A stretch of DNA of 64,000 nt from Sphingomonas sp. LR60 (GCF_036855935.1 NZ_JASPFK010000001.1:2172501-2236500), one strand, 5' to 3'. Numbered from the stretch's first letter, positions 13,045-22,714 are shown. A program made the numbers and translations. The notes: generated by a model from the letters alone, not told the origin.

Positions 13045-14370
13045 CTATTTGTTCAGGGGCAGCGCGAAGGTCCGCGCGAGACCGTGATACAATTTCTCAC
13101 GGCATACGAACTGGCTGGCACCATCGGCGACGAAGGCGGTGGCGAACATCGGCAGCATCAGCCCACGGCTGCCCGTAGTTTCGGCCAGGATGATCACCGC
13201 CGTCAACGGCGCGCGCACAACTCCCGCGAAATAGCCGACCATGCCGAGGATCACGACCGCCGAGGCGGGCGAGTCCGCGAACAGCGGGCGCAGCAGATTG
13301 CCGATCCCCGCCCCCACCGCCAGCGATGGTGCGAAGATCCCGCCAGGCAGACCCGCGACCGCCGTCGCCAGCGTCGCGAGCAGCTTGGCGGGGCCGAACC
13401 ACAAGGGGGCGTCGACGCCGCCGATCATCGCGCGCGCCGCGCTATAGCCAGTGCCCCATGTCAACCCCGTTCCGCAGCCCAGCACCGCGACGACCACGCC
13501 GCATCCGACTGCGAACCGGATCGGATAACGCTTGCTCCACGCCGCCAGCGGATGCGCGCCCCGCGCGAAGGCCAGCATCGCGCGTGCAAACGCCCCGCCG
13601 GACAGGCCGCCGACCAGCCCGGCGACCCCGGCGACGATCAGCGCCGAACCGATCGGCATGTGCGCACCGACCAGCCCGAAATACAGGTAATCGCCCTGCA
13701 CCGATTGCGCGACCATTCCCGCGATCACGATCGCGCCGACCACCAGCAACGTCACCTTCTGCTCATAGGCGGAGGCGAGTTCCTCGATCGCGAACAACAG
13801 ACCCGCCAGCGGCGTGTTGAACGCCGCCGCCACGCCTGCCGCACCACCGGCGATCAGCACCCCGGCGCGTAACGGCACGCGCAGGATACGATGCGTCAGC
13901 CCCATCACCGCCGCGGCGATCTGCACCGTCGGCCCCTCGCGCCCGACCGAAGCTCCCGCCAGCACCGCCGCCAGCGTCAGCGCCGCCTTGCCGATCACCG
14001 TCGGCATCGACACCAGCGAGCGCGTCGCGGCCTCGGGATCGGCTTGCGCCGCCATCACCTGCGGAATGCCCGATCCGCGCGCCAACGGCACGTAACGCCG
14101 CGTCAGCCACGCCAGCGCGCCGAAGGTCAGCGGAGTCGTAATTATCGGCACCCAGCGATGCTGTCGGGCGAGGCCGACAAACAACTCGCCGCACGCATCC
14201 GCCGCCAGCGCGAACACCGTCGCCGCCAGCCCGATCGCCACCGCGCCGATCAGAAGCGCCAGCCGTGCACGCAGTCGTGTCGCGCGCGGGCGCTGCGAGC
14301 GGAGCAAGGCCCGCAGTCGCGTCGGCGTCCATTCGAGACGAGGGCGACGCGATGAAGATTGCTCCGGCAT
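13045..14370 (-). CDS. ClC family chloride/proton antiporter
   Basis: About 441 residues, with the ClC selectivity motifs in order: GSGIPQV near residue 100, GREGP near residue 145 carrying the gating glutamate, and GGIFAPSLAVGAG late in the protein. The intracellular proton glutamate is also kept (AGLLFAIEEL, matching E203 of E. coli ClC), which marks an H+/Cl- exchanger rather than a channel. No CBS domains follow. An in-frame GTG lies six bases upstream, but ATG 14370 is preferred because TAAGG lies seven bases before it. Such proteins support extreme acid resistance or ion balance. It is tail-adjacent to the hydroxyproline promoter region, with no sign of functional linkage. Confidence 0.92.
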   Translation of the reverse strand: MPEQSSSRRPRLEWTPTRLRALLRSQRPRATRLRARLALLIGAVAIGLAATVFALAADACGELFVGLARQHRWVPIITTPLTFGALAWLTRRYVPLARGSGIPQVMAAQADPEAATRSLVSMPTVIGKAALTLAAVLAGASVGREGPTVQIAAAVMGLTHRILRVPLRAGVLIAGGAAGVAAAFNTPLAGLLFAIEELASAYEQKVTLLVVGAIVIAGMVAQSVQGDYLYFGLVGAHMPIGSALIVAGVAGLVGGLSGGAFARAMLAFARGAHPLAAWSKRYPIRFAVGCGVVVAVLGCGTGLTWGTGYSAARAMIGGVDAPLWFGPAKLLATLATAVAGLPGGIFAPSLAVGAGIGNLLRPLFADSPASAVVILGMVGYFAGVVRAPLTAVIILAETTGSRGLMLPMFATAFVADGASQFVCREKLYHGLARTFALPLNK

Positions 14371-14474
14371 AGGCACGCCTTACACGTCCGCGCCGCGAAA
14401 TGGCCAGCATGGACCCCGCCGCTCCACCGACCGTTTGATCGCTTCACGGGTGTAACGAACCGGCAGAATGCGCT

Positions 14475-16013
14475 TTGACTGACGAACGAACGACGACGAT
14501 CGCACCACCGCTGGTCGTCCGGCGACAAAAGCTGCGCCGCTGGTGGTCGATGTGGGTGACAGGCGGGGTCGATCACGATGCGGTGCTCCGCCAGATCGCG
14601 GGCGATTCCGGCTGGTCCGGTCGCTATGCCTTCCTGATCGTCATCTCCGCCGCGATCTCGCTGCTCGGATTGCTGATGCCGTCGGTTGCGGTGCTGATCG
14701 GCGCGATGCTGTTGTCGCCGCTCATGATGCCGATCATCGGCCTCGGCTTCGGCATTGCCACCTTCGATACCGTCGCGATGCGGCGCAGCGCCACCGCGCT
14801 GCTCGCCGGCGCGGCGCTCGCGGTCGCGCTGTCGGTGGTTTTCGTTGCGCTCTCGCCGATCCAGACGATCACCAGCGAGATCGCGGGGCGCACCCGCCCG
14901 ACCCTCTTCGACCTGCTCGTCGCGCTTCTTTCGGCGGTTGCCGGCGCCTATGCCCTGATCCGCGGCCGGGGCGGCACGGTCGTGGGCGTGGCGATCGCGA
15001 TCGCGCTAATGCCGCCGCTCGCGGTCGTCGGCTTCGGCATCGCAACGCGCAACTGGACGGTCTTCGCGGGCGCGATGCTGCTGTTCACCACCAATGCGGT
15101 CACGATCGCGCTGACCGCCGCGCTGGTCGCGCGTCTGTACGGCTTCGGCGGCCACCTGTCGCGCCATCATACCGGGTGGCAGCTCGCGCTCTTCGTCGGC
15201 GCGGTCGGGCTGCTGTCGGTCCCGCTGGTTTCTGCGCTGCGCCAGATCGCGTTCGAGGCGGTCGCACAGCGGCAGGTGCGTGATACGATCCGCAACCGCT
15301 TCCCCGACGCAGCGCGGCTCAGTCAGCTCGACATCGACTATGCGCGTGATCCGATCCGGGTGCGGGCGGTGGTTCTAACGCCGTCGCTCGATCCGCAGGC
15401 GGATCGTGTACTGGTCGCCGATCTGCGCGCGCGGCTCAAACGCCCGATCGATCTGCACGTCGACCAATTGCGCGTCAGCCCCGACGCCAATGGGGTCGAG
15501 GCGGCGCAAATCGCGCGCGCCGCAGAGCCACGCGAGGATATCGCCAGCGCGGCGCGCGATCGTGCCGTCGCCGATCTTGCGCTGGTCGCGGGCGTCGCGC
15601 CGGACAAGGTCGCCATCGACGCCAACGATCGAACGCTGCGCACCACCGCCGCGCCGCTACCCGGCCTCGGGCTGGATGGCTATCGTGCGTTGGAGGCGCG
15701 CGCGGACCGGCTGCTGACCCAATGGCGCATCCTGCTCGCGCCACCGGCCGACGTGCCGCTGTCGCCTGTTCCGATCGTCGAGGGCGTGGTCGATATCACC
15801 GCGCTCGACTCGCTTGCCTGGGGCGCGATCCGGCTGAACCGCCCGCTTTCGGTCGATGGCGGCACGCTCGCGCAGCGCCGCGCCGTCGCCGCAGCGCTGA
15901 TCGCGCGCGGTGCTCGGGCGGCGGCCGGCAACGCAGGAGGGCGCCTGCGCGCATCATGGCAGCCGGAGCCCGCCGCCCCCACAGAGCAATCAACCCCGGA
16001 GCAGGCGAGTTAA
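14475..16013 (+). CDS. DUF389 (TIGR00341 family) membrane protein
   Basis: A 512-residue protein whose first half is the DUF389 membrane domain with about six helices (LMPSVAVLIGAMLLSPLMMP and IAIALMPPLAVVGFGIATRN are characteristic). The second half, about residues 260-500, is soluble with mixed alpha/beta content and no recognised motif. The family has no established activity. The frame opens at TTG 14475 without a clear ribosome site, so the exact start is uncertain. It is divergent from the ClC gene with about 100 bp between them, which could place both under shared control. Confidence 0.8.
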   Translation: MTDERTTTIAPPLVVRRQKLRRWWSMWVTGGVDHDAVLRQIAGDSGWSGRYAFLIVISAAISLLGLLMPSVAVLIGAMLLSPLMMPIIGLGFGIATFDTVAMRRSATALLAGAALAVALSVVFVALSPIQTITSEIAGRTRPTLFDLLVALLSAVAGAYALIRGRGGTVVGVAIAIALMPPLAVVGFGIATRNWTVFAGAMLLFTTNAVTIALTAALVARLYGFGGHLSRHHTGWQLALFVGAVGLLSVPLVSALRQIAFEAVAQRQVRDTIRNRFPDAARLSQLDIDYARDPIRVRAVVLTPSLDPQADRVLVADLRARLKRPIDLHVDQLRVSPDANGVEAAQIARAAEPREDIASAARDRAVADLALVAGVAPDKVAIDANDRTLRTTAAPLPGLGLDGYRALEARADRLLTQWRILLAPPADVPLSPVPIVEGVVDITALDSLAWGAIRLNRPLSVDGGTLAQRRAVAAALIARGARAAAGNAGGRLRASWQPEPAAPTEQSTPEQAS

Positions 16014-16050
16014 ACGCTTAGATCAGAAAGCCAGTAAACCGACACATATC

Positions 16051-16126
16051 CGTCATTGCGAGCGCAGCGAAGCAATCCAGGGCGTTCTGATCCGGCGCTC
16101 GATTGATCGCTACGTTCTCAATGACG
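16051..16126. repeat. Degenerate palindromic intergenic repeat
   Basis: The left arm CGTCATTGCGAGCGCAGCGA... (16051-16082) is identical over 32 bases to the left arm at 63113-63144. The right arm (about 16097-16126, ending CTCAATGACG) is a decayed inverted copy. The element fills most of the gap between the convergent DUF389 and mltG genes. Confidence 0.8.
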
Positions 16127-16186
16127 ACCCTCGTTCGACATGACGCCACCGCGCTCAACGGCGCAGACTGCCCCTATCGCCCGCGG

Positions 16187-17155
16187 CTACATTTCCCCAC
16201 GCGCGCGGCGGATCGCATACCATTTCTTCACATTGGCATTATGCTCGGCCAACGTATCCGCAAAGACATGCCCTCCGCTGCCGTCGGCGACGAAATACAG
16301 CGCCTTCGTCTGCGCCGGATCGAGCACCGCATCGATCGATCGCCGTCCCGGATTGGCGATAGGGCCGACCGGCAGGCCCGCCTCGGCATAGGTGTTATAG
16401 CCGTTCTTCGCGCGCAGCTCCGACTGGCGGATGCGCCGTCCCAGCGGCCGCCCCTTGGTGATCGGGTAGATGACGGTCGGATCGGCCTGCAACGGCATAC
16501 CCAGCCGCAGCCGGTTGCCATAGACCGCCGCCACCGTCCGCCGCTCCTCGGGCTTGCCGGTTTCCTTCTCGACGATCGAGGCGAGGATGACCGCCTGTTC
16601 GGGTGTCCTGACCACGGCACCCGGCTTGCGCGTCTTCCATGCCGTGGCGAGATAGGTCTTCATCGCCGCCTGCATCCGTGCCAGCACCGCCGTGCGCGGC
16701 TCGCCGCGCTCGAACGTGTAACCGTCCGGCAGTACCGAGCCTTCCGCGGGCACCCTGACGTCACCGGTCAGCGTTTGCGCCTTCAACAAGGCGTCGCGCA
16801 CCATCACCGATGGCAGCCCTTCGGGCACCACCACCAGCCGTTGCACCGCCTTGCCGCCTTGCAGGATCGCAAGCACCTGCGCCGCGCTGGCATGATCCGG
16901 AAACGCATATTCGCCGGCCTTGATCGGCGCGTCCGACCCGAAGATCCGCGCCTGCAGGCGGAAGCGGCTGGCCGAGGCGATCACCCCGGCCTTCTCCAGC
17001 GTGCGCGCCGCCGCGGCGAGGCTCGATCCCTCGGCGATCTCGACGGTGGCCGCGCGCGGCAACGGGCCGGCGCCCTTCCAGCCGTACCCGACCCAGAAGC
17101 CGGCCGCGATCAGCAGCAGGCCGGCGACAAGAGCGAAGCAGCCGAGCCTGCGCAT
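16187..17155 (-). CDS. mltG: Endolytic peptidoglycan transglycosylase MltG
   Basis: A 322-residue inner-membrane protein with one N-terminal helix (residues 5-25) and a periplasmic YceG domain. The catalytic motif ILASIVEKETG (residues 190-200) and the following YGNRLRLGMPLQADPTVIY are diagnostic. MltG cleaves nascent glycan strands and is thought to end their elongation. It follows fabF by only 10 bp and continues the fatty acid operon, a common arrangement in proteobacteria. Slightly shorter than E. coli MltG, within the normal range for alphaproteobacteria. Confidence 0.95.
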   Translation of the reverse strand: MRRLGCFALVAGLLLIAAGFWVGYGWKGAGPLPRAATVEIAEGSSLAAAARTLEKAGVIASASRFRLQARIFGSDAPIKAGEYAFPDHASAAQVLAILQGGKAVQRLVVVPEGLPSVMVRDALLKAQTLTGDVRVPAEGSVLPDGYTFERGEPRTAVLARMQAAMKTYLATAWKTRKPGAVVRTPEQAVILASIVEKETGKPEERRTVAAVYGNRLRLGMPLQADPTVIYPITKGRPLGRRIRQSELRAKNGYNTYAEAGLPVGPIANPGRRSIDAVLDPAQTKALYFVADGSGGHVFADTLAEHNANVKKWYAIRRARGEM

Positions 17156-17165
17156 GACGGTCGCC

Positions 17166-18422
17166 TCAGATCGCCTTCATCACCAGCGACGCGTTGGTGC
17201 CGCCGAAGCCGAACGAATTGTTCAGCACCGCGCGCACCGGACGCTTCTTGGCATGATGCGGGACCAGATCGACACCCTCGGTCCCCTCGTCGGGATTGTC
17301 GAGGTTGAGTGTTGGCGGCACGATCTGATCACGCAGCGCGAGGATGCAGAAGATGCTCTCCACCGCGCCCGCGCCGCCCAGCAAATGCCCGATCGCCGAC
17401 TTGGTGCTCGACATCGAAGCGCCCGACAGATCGTCGCCGAACACGCGCTTCGCCGCCGCCAGCTCGATCGTGTCGGCCATCGTCGAGGTGCCGTGGGCGT
17501 TGATATAGTCGATGTCGGCCGGGGTCATCCCCGCCTTGCGCAGCGCCATGCGCATCGCCAGTTCCGCGCCCTTGCCCTCCGGGTGTGGCGCGGTGACGTG
17601 ATAGGCATCGCCCGACAGGCCATAGCCCACGACCTCGGCATAGATCTTCGCACCGCGCGCCTTGGCGTGCTCATATTCCTCGAGCACGATCACCCCCGCG
17701 CCCTCGCCCATCACGAAGCCGTCGCGATCCTTGTCATAGGGCCGGCTGGCCTGCTCGGGCCGGTCGTTCATGCTGGTGTTGAGCGCGCGCGCCTGCGCAA
17801 AGCCCGCGACACCGAGCGGGTTGACCGTGCTCTCCGCGCCGCCCGCCAGCATGATGTCGGCGTCGTCGTCGCGGATCATCCGCGCTGCGTCGCCAATCGA
17901 ATGCGCGCCGGTCGAGCATGCGGTGACGACGGCGTGATTCGGCCCCATCAGCCCGTATTTGATCGAAACCTGCCCCGAAATCAGGTTGATGAGGCGGCCG
18001 TGGACGAAATGCGGGCTCACCCGGCCAGGGCCACGCTCGTGCAGATTGATCGATTCGATCTCGATCCCCGGAAGCCCGCCGATCCCCGAACCGATCGACA
18101 CGCCGGCACGCATCCGCATCTCTTCGTCCATCTCGGTCAGCCCGGCGTCCTCGAGCGCCTGCCCCGCCGCGTCGATGCCATAGACGATAAACGGATCAAC
18201 CTGTCGCTGGACCTTGTGGTCGACACGCTTGTCCGGGTCGAAGCCATATTCATGGTCCTTCGGCTTCACCTCGCACGCGATCAGGCATTTCTGCCCGGTA
18301 GTGTCGAAGCGCGTGATCGGACCCGCGCCCGATTTTCCGGCGATCAGGTTCGCCCAGGCGGTTTCCACATCCGCCCCGAGCGGGGTGACGAGGCCAAGTC
18401 CGGTGACGACGACGCGACGCAT
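17166..18422 (-). CDS. fabF: Beta-ketoacyl-ACP synthase II
   Basis: A 418-residue condensing enzyme with an intact Cys-His-His triad: C169 in VTACSTGAHS, H310 in INAHGTST and H346 in IGHLLGGAGA. It elongates acyl chains from malonyl-ACP. Full length for FabF, starting at the conventional ATG with RRVVVTGLG. It sits between acpP and mltG on the minus strand. A 14-base-pair hairpin lies in the 162 bp between acpP and fabF, so its expression may be set below that of the carrier protein. Confidence 0.97.
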   Translation of the reverse strand: MRRVVVTGLGLVTPLGADVETAWANLIAGKSGAGPITRFDTTGQKCLIACEVKPKDHEYGFDPDKRVDHKVQRQVDPFIVYGIDAAGQALEDAGLTEMDEEMRMRAGVSIGSGIGGLPGIEIESINLHERGPGRVSPHFVHGRLINLISGQVSIKYGLMGPNHAVVTACSTGAHSIGDAARMIRDDDADIMLAGGAESTVNPLGVAGFAQARALNTSMNDRPEQASRPYDKDRDGFVMGEGAGVIVLEEYEHAKARGAKIYAEVVGYGLSGDAYHVTAPHPEGKGAELAMRMALRKAGMTPADIDYINAHGTSTMADTIELAAAKRVFGDDLSGASMSSTKSAIGHLLGGAGAVESIFCILALRDQIVPPTLNLDNPDEGTEGVDLVPHHAKKRPVRAVLNNSFGFGGTNASLVMKAI

Positions 18423-18484
18423 AGGCTTCCCTTCTTCCCGCCCATTGCGCCTCTCCCACGCATCCGGCGGTCTTCATTACGAAA

Positions 18485-18519
18485 CGGCTCCCCATCCTCT
18501 AGCGAAGGATGGGGAGCCG
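18485..18519 (-). terminator. Perfect 14-bp hairpin between acpP and fabF (attenuator or partial terminator)
   Basis: Arms 18485-18498 and 18506-18519 are perfect inverted repeats (CGGCTCCCCATCCT and its complement) around a 7-base loop. On the transcribed strand the stem is followed only by GTTTCGT, a weak U-tract. This suits partial termination or an RNA processing site that would keep acpP mRNA in excess of fabF. Confidence 0.6.
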
Positions 18520-18584
18520 CTCAAATCGTTCGACGGCCGGGCGATGGCAAGGGCGAGGCCCCCGCCACCCGGCGCATCAGGGCG

Positions 18585-18821
18585 TCAGCCCTTATGCTCG
18601 TCGATATAGGTGATCGCGTCCTTGACGGTCGAGATCTTCTCGGCGGCATCGTCCGGGATTTCCACCCCGAACTCCTCCTCGAACGCCATGACCAGCTCGA
18701 CGATGTCGAGGCTGTCCGCGCCCAGATCGTCGATGAAGCTCGCGTCCTCGGTCACCTTGTCGGCTTCGACGCCGAGATGCTCGACGACGATCTTCTTCAC
18801 GCGGTCGGCGGTCTCGCTCAT
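18585..18821 (-). CDS. acpP: Acyl carrier protein
   Basis: A 78-residue acidic protein with the phosphopantetheine attachment serine S37 in [15 protein letters not shown]. It carries acyl intermediates for FabD, FabG and FabF. The length and the N-terminus ([17 protein letters not shown]) match canonical AcpP. It is followed by a hairpin and then fabF. Preceded by a small membrane protein gene rather than directly by fabG. Confidence 0.98.
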   Translation of the reverse strand: MSETADRVKKIVVEHLGVEADKVTEDASFIDDLGADSLDIVELVMAFEEEFGVEIPDDAAEKISTVKDAITYIDEHKG

Positions 18822-18963
18822 AACTTTCCCTCTTTCGATTTGGGGGTAGATTTAGAATTCCTGAACGCAGGTAGAGCCGGTCGGCCCGCCTGACAAGTCC
18901 GTGTGTGCGGCGGAACGCCCGAACGCCGCGTCGACTTCGATGGCGGGCATTCTTTGTCGTCGA

Positions 18964-19338
18964 TCAGTGCGACGCCGCCCGTCTGCGTAACGGGCAGGAC
19001 GCCGCACCCAGCGCGACCACGACGCCGGCAAGTAGAGGAAGCCCCACAAATAGCGCCACCGGGTCGACCGAGCCGAAATAGCAGCACACCGCCGCAAGCG
19101 GCGCCAGCACGACATGCGCGATCAGCAACCGGACGACGCCCAGGGTGGCCGATGTGGACACCATGGCCACGTTCAACAGCATGAGCGCGGCGCACGAGCA
19201 GCAGACCTGCGCGGCATCGTCCCACCCGCTCGGTGCACCGGCAACGAGCGTGCTTCCCGTGTCCCACAGCATGAACAAGCCCAGCGGCACTGCAAGCAGG
19301 AAACCGAAACCCCGTATGCCGATCATCAATCGGGACAT
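18964..19338 (-). CDS. Small hypothetical membrane protein
   Basis: A 124-residue protein with four predicted membrane segments (about residues 7-27, 43-60, 66-85 and 92-112) and a cysteine pair in QVCCSCAALM. I do not recognise the family. The ATG at 19338 has AGGGAG seven bases ahead, better support than the longer overlapping minus-strand frame (18818-19363), whose composition is unlike a protein. It lies between fabG and acpP on the same strand, where these genes are normally adjacent, so it is either part of the fatty acid transcript or a recent insertion. Confidence 0.6.
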   Translation of the reverse strand: MSRLMIGIRGFGFLLAVPLGLFMLWDTGSTLVAGAPSGWDDAAQVCCSCAALMLLNVAMVSTSATLGVVRLLIAHVVLAPLAAVCCYFGSVDPVALFVGLPLLAGVVVALGAASCPLRRRAASH

Positions 19339-19434
19339 GGCGAAGCTCCCTGCTACCGATCAACGCACCCTAGCCGCCGCGACGAACGGAAGAAGAGCAG
19401 ATCGCTCCCGCAGCCCCATGGTGGGTCAACAGGC

Positions 19435-20177
19435 TCAGACCATCGCCATACCGCCGTTGACGTGGATCGTCTGCCCGGTGACGTACCCCGCCTCCTTCGA
19501 CGCCAGATAGATGACCGCCGCGGCAATGTCCTCGCCCGTCCCCAGGTCGCCCGCCGGAATGCGCGTGAGCAGCGCGGTCTTCTGCGCCTCGGGCAGCCCA
19601 TCGGTCATCGCCGAGCGGATGAAGCCCGGCGCGACGCAGTTGACGGTAATAGTGCGGCTGGCCAGTTCCTGCGCTAGTGCCTTGGACATGCCGACCAGCC
19701 CCGCCTTCGACGCGGCATAATTCGCCTGGCCCGGATTGCCGGTCTGCCCGACGACCGAGGTGATCGAGATGACGCGCCCGAAGCGCTGCTTCATCATCGG
19801 CTTGGCCGCCGCACGGATCAGGCGGAAGGCCGCTTCCAGGTTGACGCGGATCACCTGATCCCATTCGTCGTCCTTCATCCGCATCGCCAGATTGTCGCGC
19901 GTGACCCCCGCGTTGTTGACGAGGATATCGAGTCGCCCGCCCAACGCCGTCACCGCTTGCGGCACCAGCGCATCGACCGCGGCGGCGTCCGAGAGATCGC
20001 AAGGAAGTGCGACATGCCCCGCCCCGCTCAGCTCACCCAGAAACGCTTCGAGCTTGGCGACGTTCGATCCCGATACCGCCAGCCGCGCGCCCCGTGCCGC
20101 AAGCCCCTTGGCGATCGCCGAGCCGATCCCCCCGATGCGCCGGTGACCAACGCGGTCATGCCTGACAGGTCGAACAT
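19435..20177 (-). CDS. fabG: 3-oxoacyl-ACP reductase FabG, reading frame interrupted by an apparent 1-base deletion
   Basis: NADPH-dependent reduction of 3-oxoacyl-ACP. The N-terminus (MFDLSGMTALVTGASGG) starts at ATG 20177. It then leaves frame in a run of six C on the plus strand (20128-20133). One more base there restores IGSAIAKGLAARGARLAVSG and joins it to the intact remainder: NNAG, the Ser-Tyr-Lys triad in ISITSVVGQ and ANYAASKAG, and the C-terminus VTGQTIHVNGGMAMV. The repaired product is 247 residues, the usual FabG length. Because fabG is normally essential and the break is in a homopolymer, a sequencing error is more likely than a real mutation. As written, only fragments would be made. 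Confidence 0.9.
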
Positions 20178-20373
20178 CTCTGATCCTTCACAATGACGCG
20201 CCCGCTTTATCGCCTCGCCGTGGAGCGACAAGTCCCAGAACGGGCAAGCCAGTCTGACGACGCGATAGAAGTCGCGCGATTATCATTCTAGGCCAACCAG
20301 ATAGTCCGGGGGACGATGACAGGGGGTAAGGCAACTGACGTTCAATCCGGTCGGCGACGCGCTCGCCGACGAC

Positions 20374-21431
20374 ATGCCGCACGCCGATGACCGGCCCCAC
20401 CGCCGGCACCGCGGCATCGATGGCTGGCGCGCGGTCGCGGCCGGGTTCGTCGTCTTCTCGCATGCGATCAACTTCCGCTTCCGCATTCCGGCGGAGTCGG
20501 CAATGCATCTGGTGGAGCGGGTGTCCGAACCGCTCTCGCAGATCGGCGTTCAGTTGTTCTTCGTCATCAGCGGCTTCATCATCACCTCGCTGATGCTGCG
20601 CGAAGAGGCGAAGCGGGGTCGCGTCAGCATCGCCGCTTTCTACGCACGCCGCTTCTGCCGCATCCTGCCCCCGCTGCTTGCCTATTTTGCGGTGGTCGGC
20701 CTGCTCTCCGCCGCTGGTGCGCTCACGCTGCCGGCCGACAGCTTCGCCAGCGCGGCGACCTTCACCTGCAACATCGGCTTCGTCGATTGCGATTGGTGGG
20801 TGGCGCACACCTGGTCGCTGGCGGTCGAGGAGCAATTCTATCTCGCCTGGCCGCTGCTGATCGCGCTCGCCGCGCCGCGCTGGCGCGTGCCGCTGCTGAT
20901 CGCGGCGCTGATCGGCTGCACGGTCGGAATTGCGATGAAGCCGTATATTTTCCACAGCAACTTCACGTCGTTCGGCTGCGTCGCAGCCGGCGCGCTCTAC
21001 GCGCTGAGCCCCGCGTTAGAAGCGCGTGCCAGCGCGCTACCGCCACGCCGGTATGGCTGGCTGCGGTTGCACTGCTGGTGGTTGGCCCGCTGACCCGGCT
21101 GGAGGTCGTCGCGATCGTCGCGCTGCCGTTCCTCGTCACCTATATAATCTTCGCCGGCAACGCGCTGCGCTGGGTGCGCGCGATCCTCGAATGGCGCGTC
21201 CTTCAGATCATCGGTGCGGGCTCGTACAGCCTGTACCTCTGGCAGCAGCTCTTCCTCGCATCGCCCTCGCATTACACGAACGCGCCGTTCCCGATCCTAC
21301 TGCTGCCGATCGTCGTTCTGCTCTCGGTCTATCTGGTCGAGCGCCCGTTCATCCGCCTCGGCCGCCGCCTCTCGCGGCGGATCGAGGAGCGCCCGCCTGA
21401 GCGAAGCATCGCCCGGACCGCTCGTGCCTGA
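20374..21431 (+). CDS. Acyltransferase 3 (OafA/YrhL type) membrane protein, reading frame interrupted
   Basis: A multi-helix O-acyltransferase that would modify surface polysaccharide or another envelope glycan. Visible family features are HRGIDGWRAVAAGFVVFSHA at the start, FFVISGFIITSLMLREE, FYARRFCRILPP and WSLAVEEQFYLAWPLL. The first frame stops at 21093, while the rest (VWLAAVALLVVG ... IGAGSYSLYLWQQLF ... VYLVERPFIRLGRRL) is in another frame. One missing base near 21035-21045 reunites them into about 352 residues. It is on the opposite strand between fabD and fabG and converges with fabD, ending 12 bp from its stop. Its start has no clear ribosome site. Confidence 0.8.
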
Positions 21432-21443
21432 AAGGATCCCAGC

Positions 21444-22403
21444 TTACAGCCGCTTCAGCAACGCCTCGATATCGTCCATCGAAACCACGCTCACCGCCTC
21501 CACATCCGGCGCGATCCGCTTGACCATCGGCGACAGGACCTTGCCGCCGAACTCGACGACTTCGGTCACGCCGGCCTCCACCATGGCCAGCACCGATTCG
21601 CGCCATCGCACCCGGCCCGTCACCTGCTCGACCAGCAAGCGCCGGATCGCGCCGGGATCGGCGACCGCCGCGGCGTCGACGTTGGCGAAGACCGGCACCA
21701 GCGGCGCGCGGAGATCGGCCTCCGCCAGCGCGCCCTCCATGACCCGCGCCGCATCCTCCATCATCGCGCAGTGGAACGGCGCCGATACCGGCAACAGCAC
21801 CGCACGCTTCGCGCCCATCTCCTTGGCGAGCGCCACCGCGCGTTCGACCGCGACACGATGACCGGAGATCACCACTTGCGACGGATCATTGTCGTTGGCG
21901 ACGGTGCAAACCAGCGTCTCGCCGGTTTCTGTCAGGATCAGGTCGACCGCCGCGCCAGCGATCGCCTGCGCCTTTTCGACGTCGGCGCCCAGCAACGCCG
22001 CCATCGCTCCCTCGCCGACCGGGACCGCCGCCTGCATCGCGCGGCCGCGCGTCTTGAGCAGCCGCGCGGTCGTGCCGAGGTCGAGCGCTTCGGCGCCGCA
22101 CAATGCGCTATATTCGCCCAGCGAATGCCCGGCGACGTAATCGGCCTTTTCGGCCAGCCGCACATTGCCCTCACGCGTCAGCACGCGCAGCGTGGCGATC
22201 GCATTGGCCATGATCGCCGGCTGCGCATTCTCGGTCAGGGTCAGTTCGTCGGCCGGACCTTCCGCCATCAGCCTGCGAAGATTCTGCCCCAACGCCTCGT
22301 CGACCTCGCCGAACACTTCGCGCGCCACCACCGAGGCATCGGCGAGTGCCGCCCCCATGCCGACCGCCTGGCTGCCCTGACCGGGAAAGATGAACGCGCG
22401 CAT
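21444..22403 (-). CDS. fabD: Malonyl-CoA:ACP transacylase
   Basis: A 319-residue enzyme that loads malonate onto ACP. The active-site serine is S94 in AGHSLGEYSA and the catalytic histidine H211 in VSAPFHCAMM; the N-terminal FPGQGSQAVGMG is classic. ATG 22403 has GGAGG five bases upstream; the longer frame back to 22463 is not supported. It is the first of the fab genes on this strand but is separated from fabG by the opposite-strand acyltransferase, so it must have its own terminator or rely on a long antisense-bearing transcript. Confidence 0.97.
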   Translation of the reverse strand: MRAFIFPGQGSQAVGMGAALADASVVAREVFGEVDEALGQNLRRLMAEGPADELTLTENAQPAIMANAIATLRVLTREGNVRLAEKADYVAGHSLGEYSALCGAEALDLGTTARLLKTRGRAMQAAVPVGEGAMAALLGADVEKAQAIAGAAVDLILTETGETLVCTVANDNDPSQVVISGHRVAVERAVALAKEMGAKRAVLLPVSAPFHCAMMEDAARVMEGALAEADLRAPLVPVFANVDAAAVADPGAIRRLLVEQVTGRVRWRESVLAMVEAGVTEVVEFGGKVLSPMVKRIAPDVEAVSVVSMDDIEALLKRL

Positions 22404-22714
22404 GAGGACCTCCGTGAAAATCGCCCGCGCTGCTAGGCCGCGCGTCGGCACCGGGTCAACCACTGGCGATTCGGCACGCTTTCTGGCATAAGGATGTCAC
22501 GAGGGCGGAACACTCAATCCAACGCGCGATCGTCTCAACATTCGCAACATTCGCGCCTCAACATTCGGTTGCGCTGGACGCAATTTGACGTCATAGCGCG
22601 ACGGCCTCGGGCGGAAGGGGATCACCCTTGCCGCCCTTTGCCATTGGAACGACAGCCGGAGGGGCGTTGCGCATGGGGCGTACGTCAGCGATCGGCCAAC
22701 ATGAAGGTACATGC
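22404..22714. promoter_or_regulatory. Divergent intergenic region between fabD and rpsF, with 9-base repeats
   Basis: This 311-bp gap must hold promoters for fabD (minus) and rpsF (plus). The 9-mer CAACATTCG occurs three times, at 22536-22544, 22545-22553 and 22559-22567. A TTGACG hexamer is at 22586-22591, but no convincing -10 follows at normal spacing. I see no ORF with good coding character here. Confidence 0.5.

Noticed and set aside
18818..19363. 181-codon minus-strand frame overlapping the small membrane protein
   Set aside because: Composition is not protein-like and its ribosome site is worse; the 18964-19338 frame has hydrophobic helices and AGGGAG.
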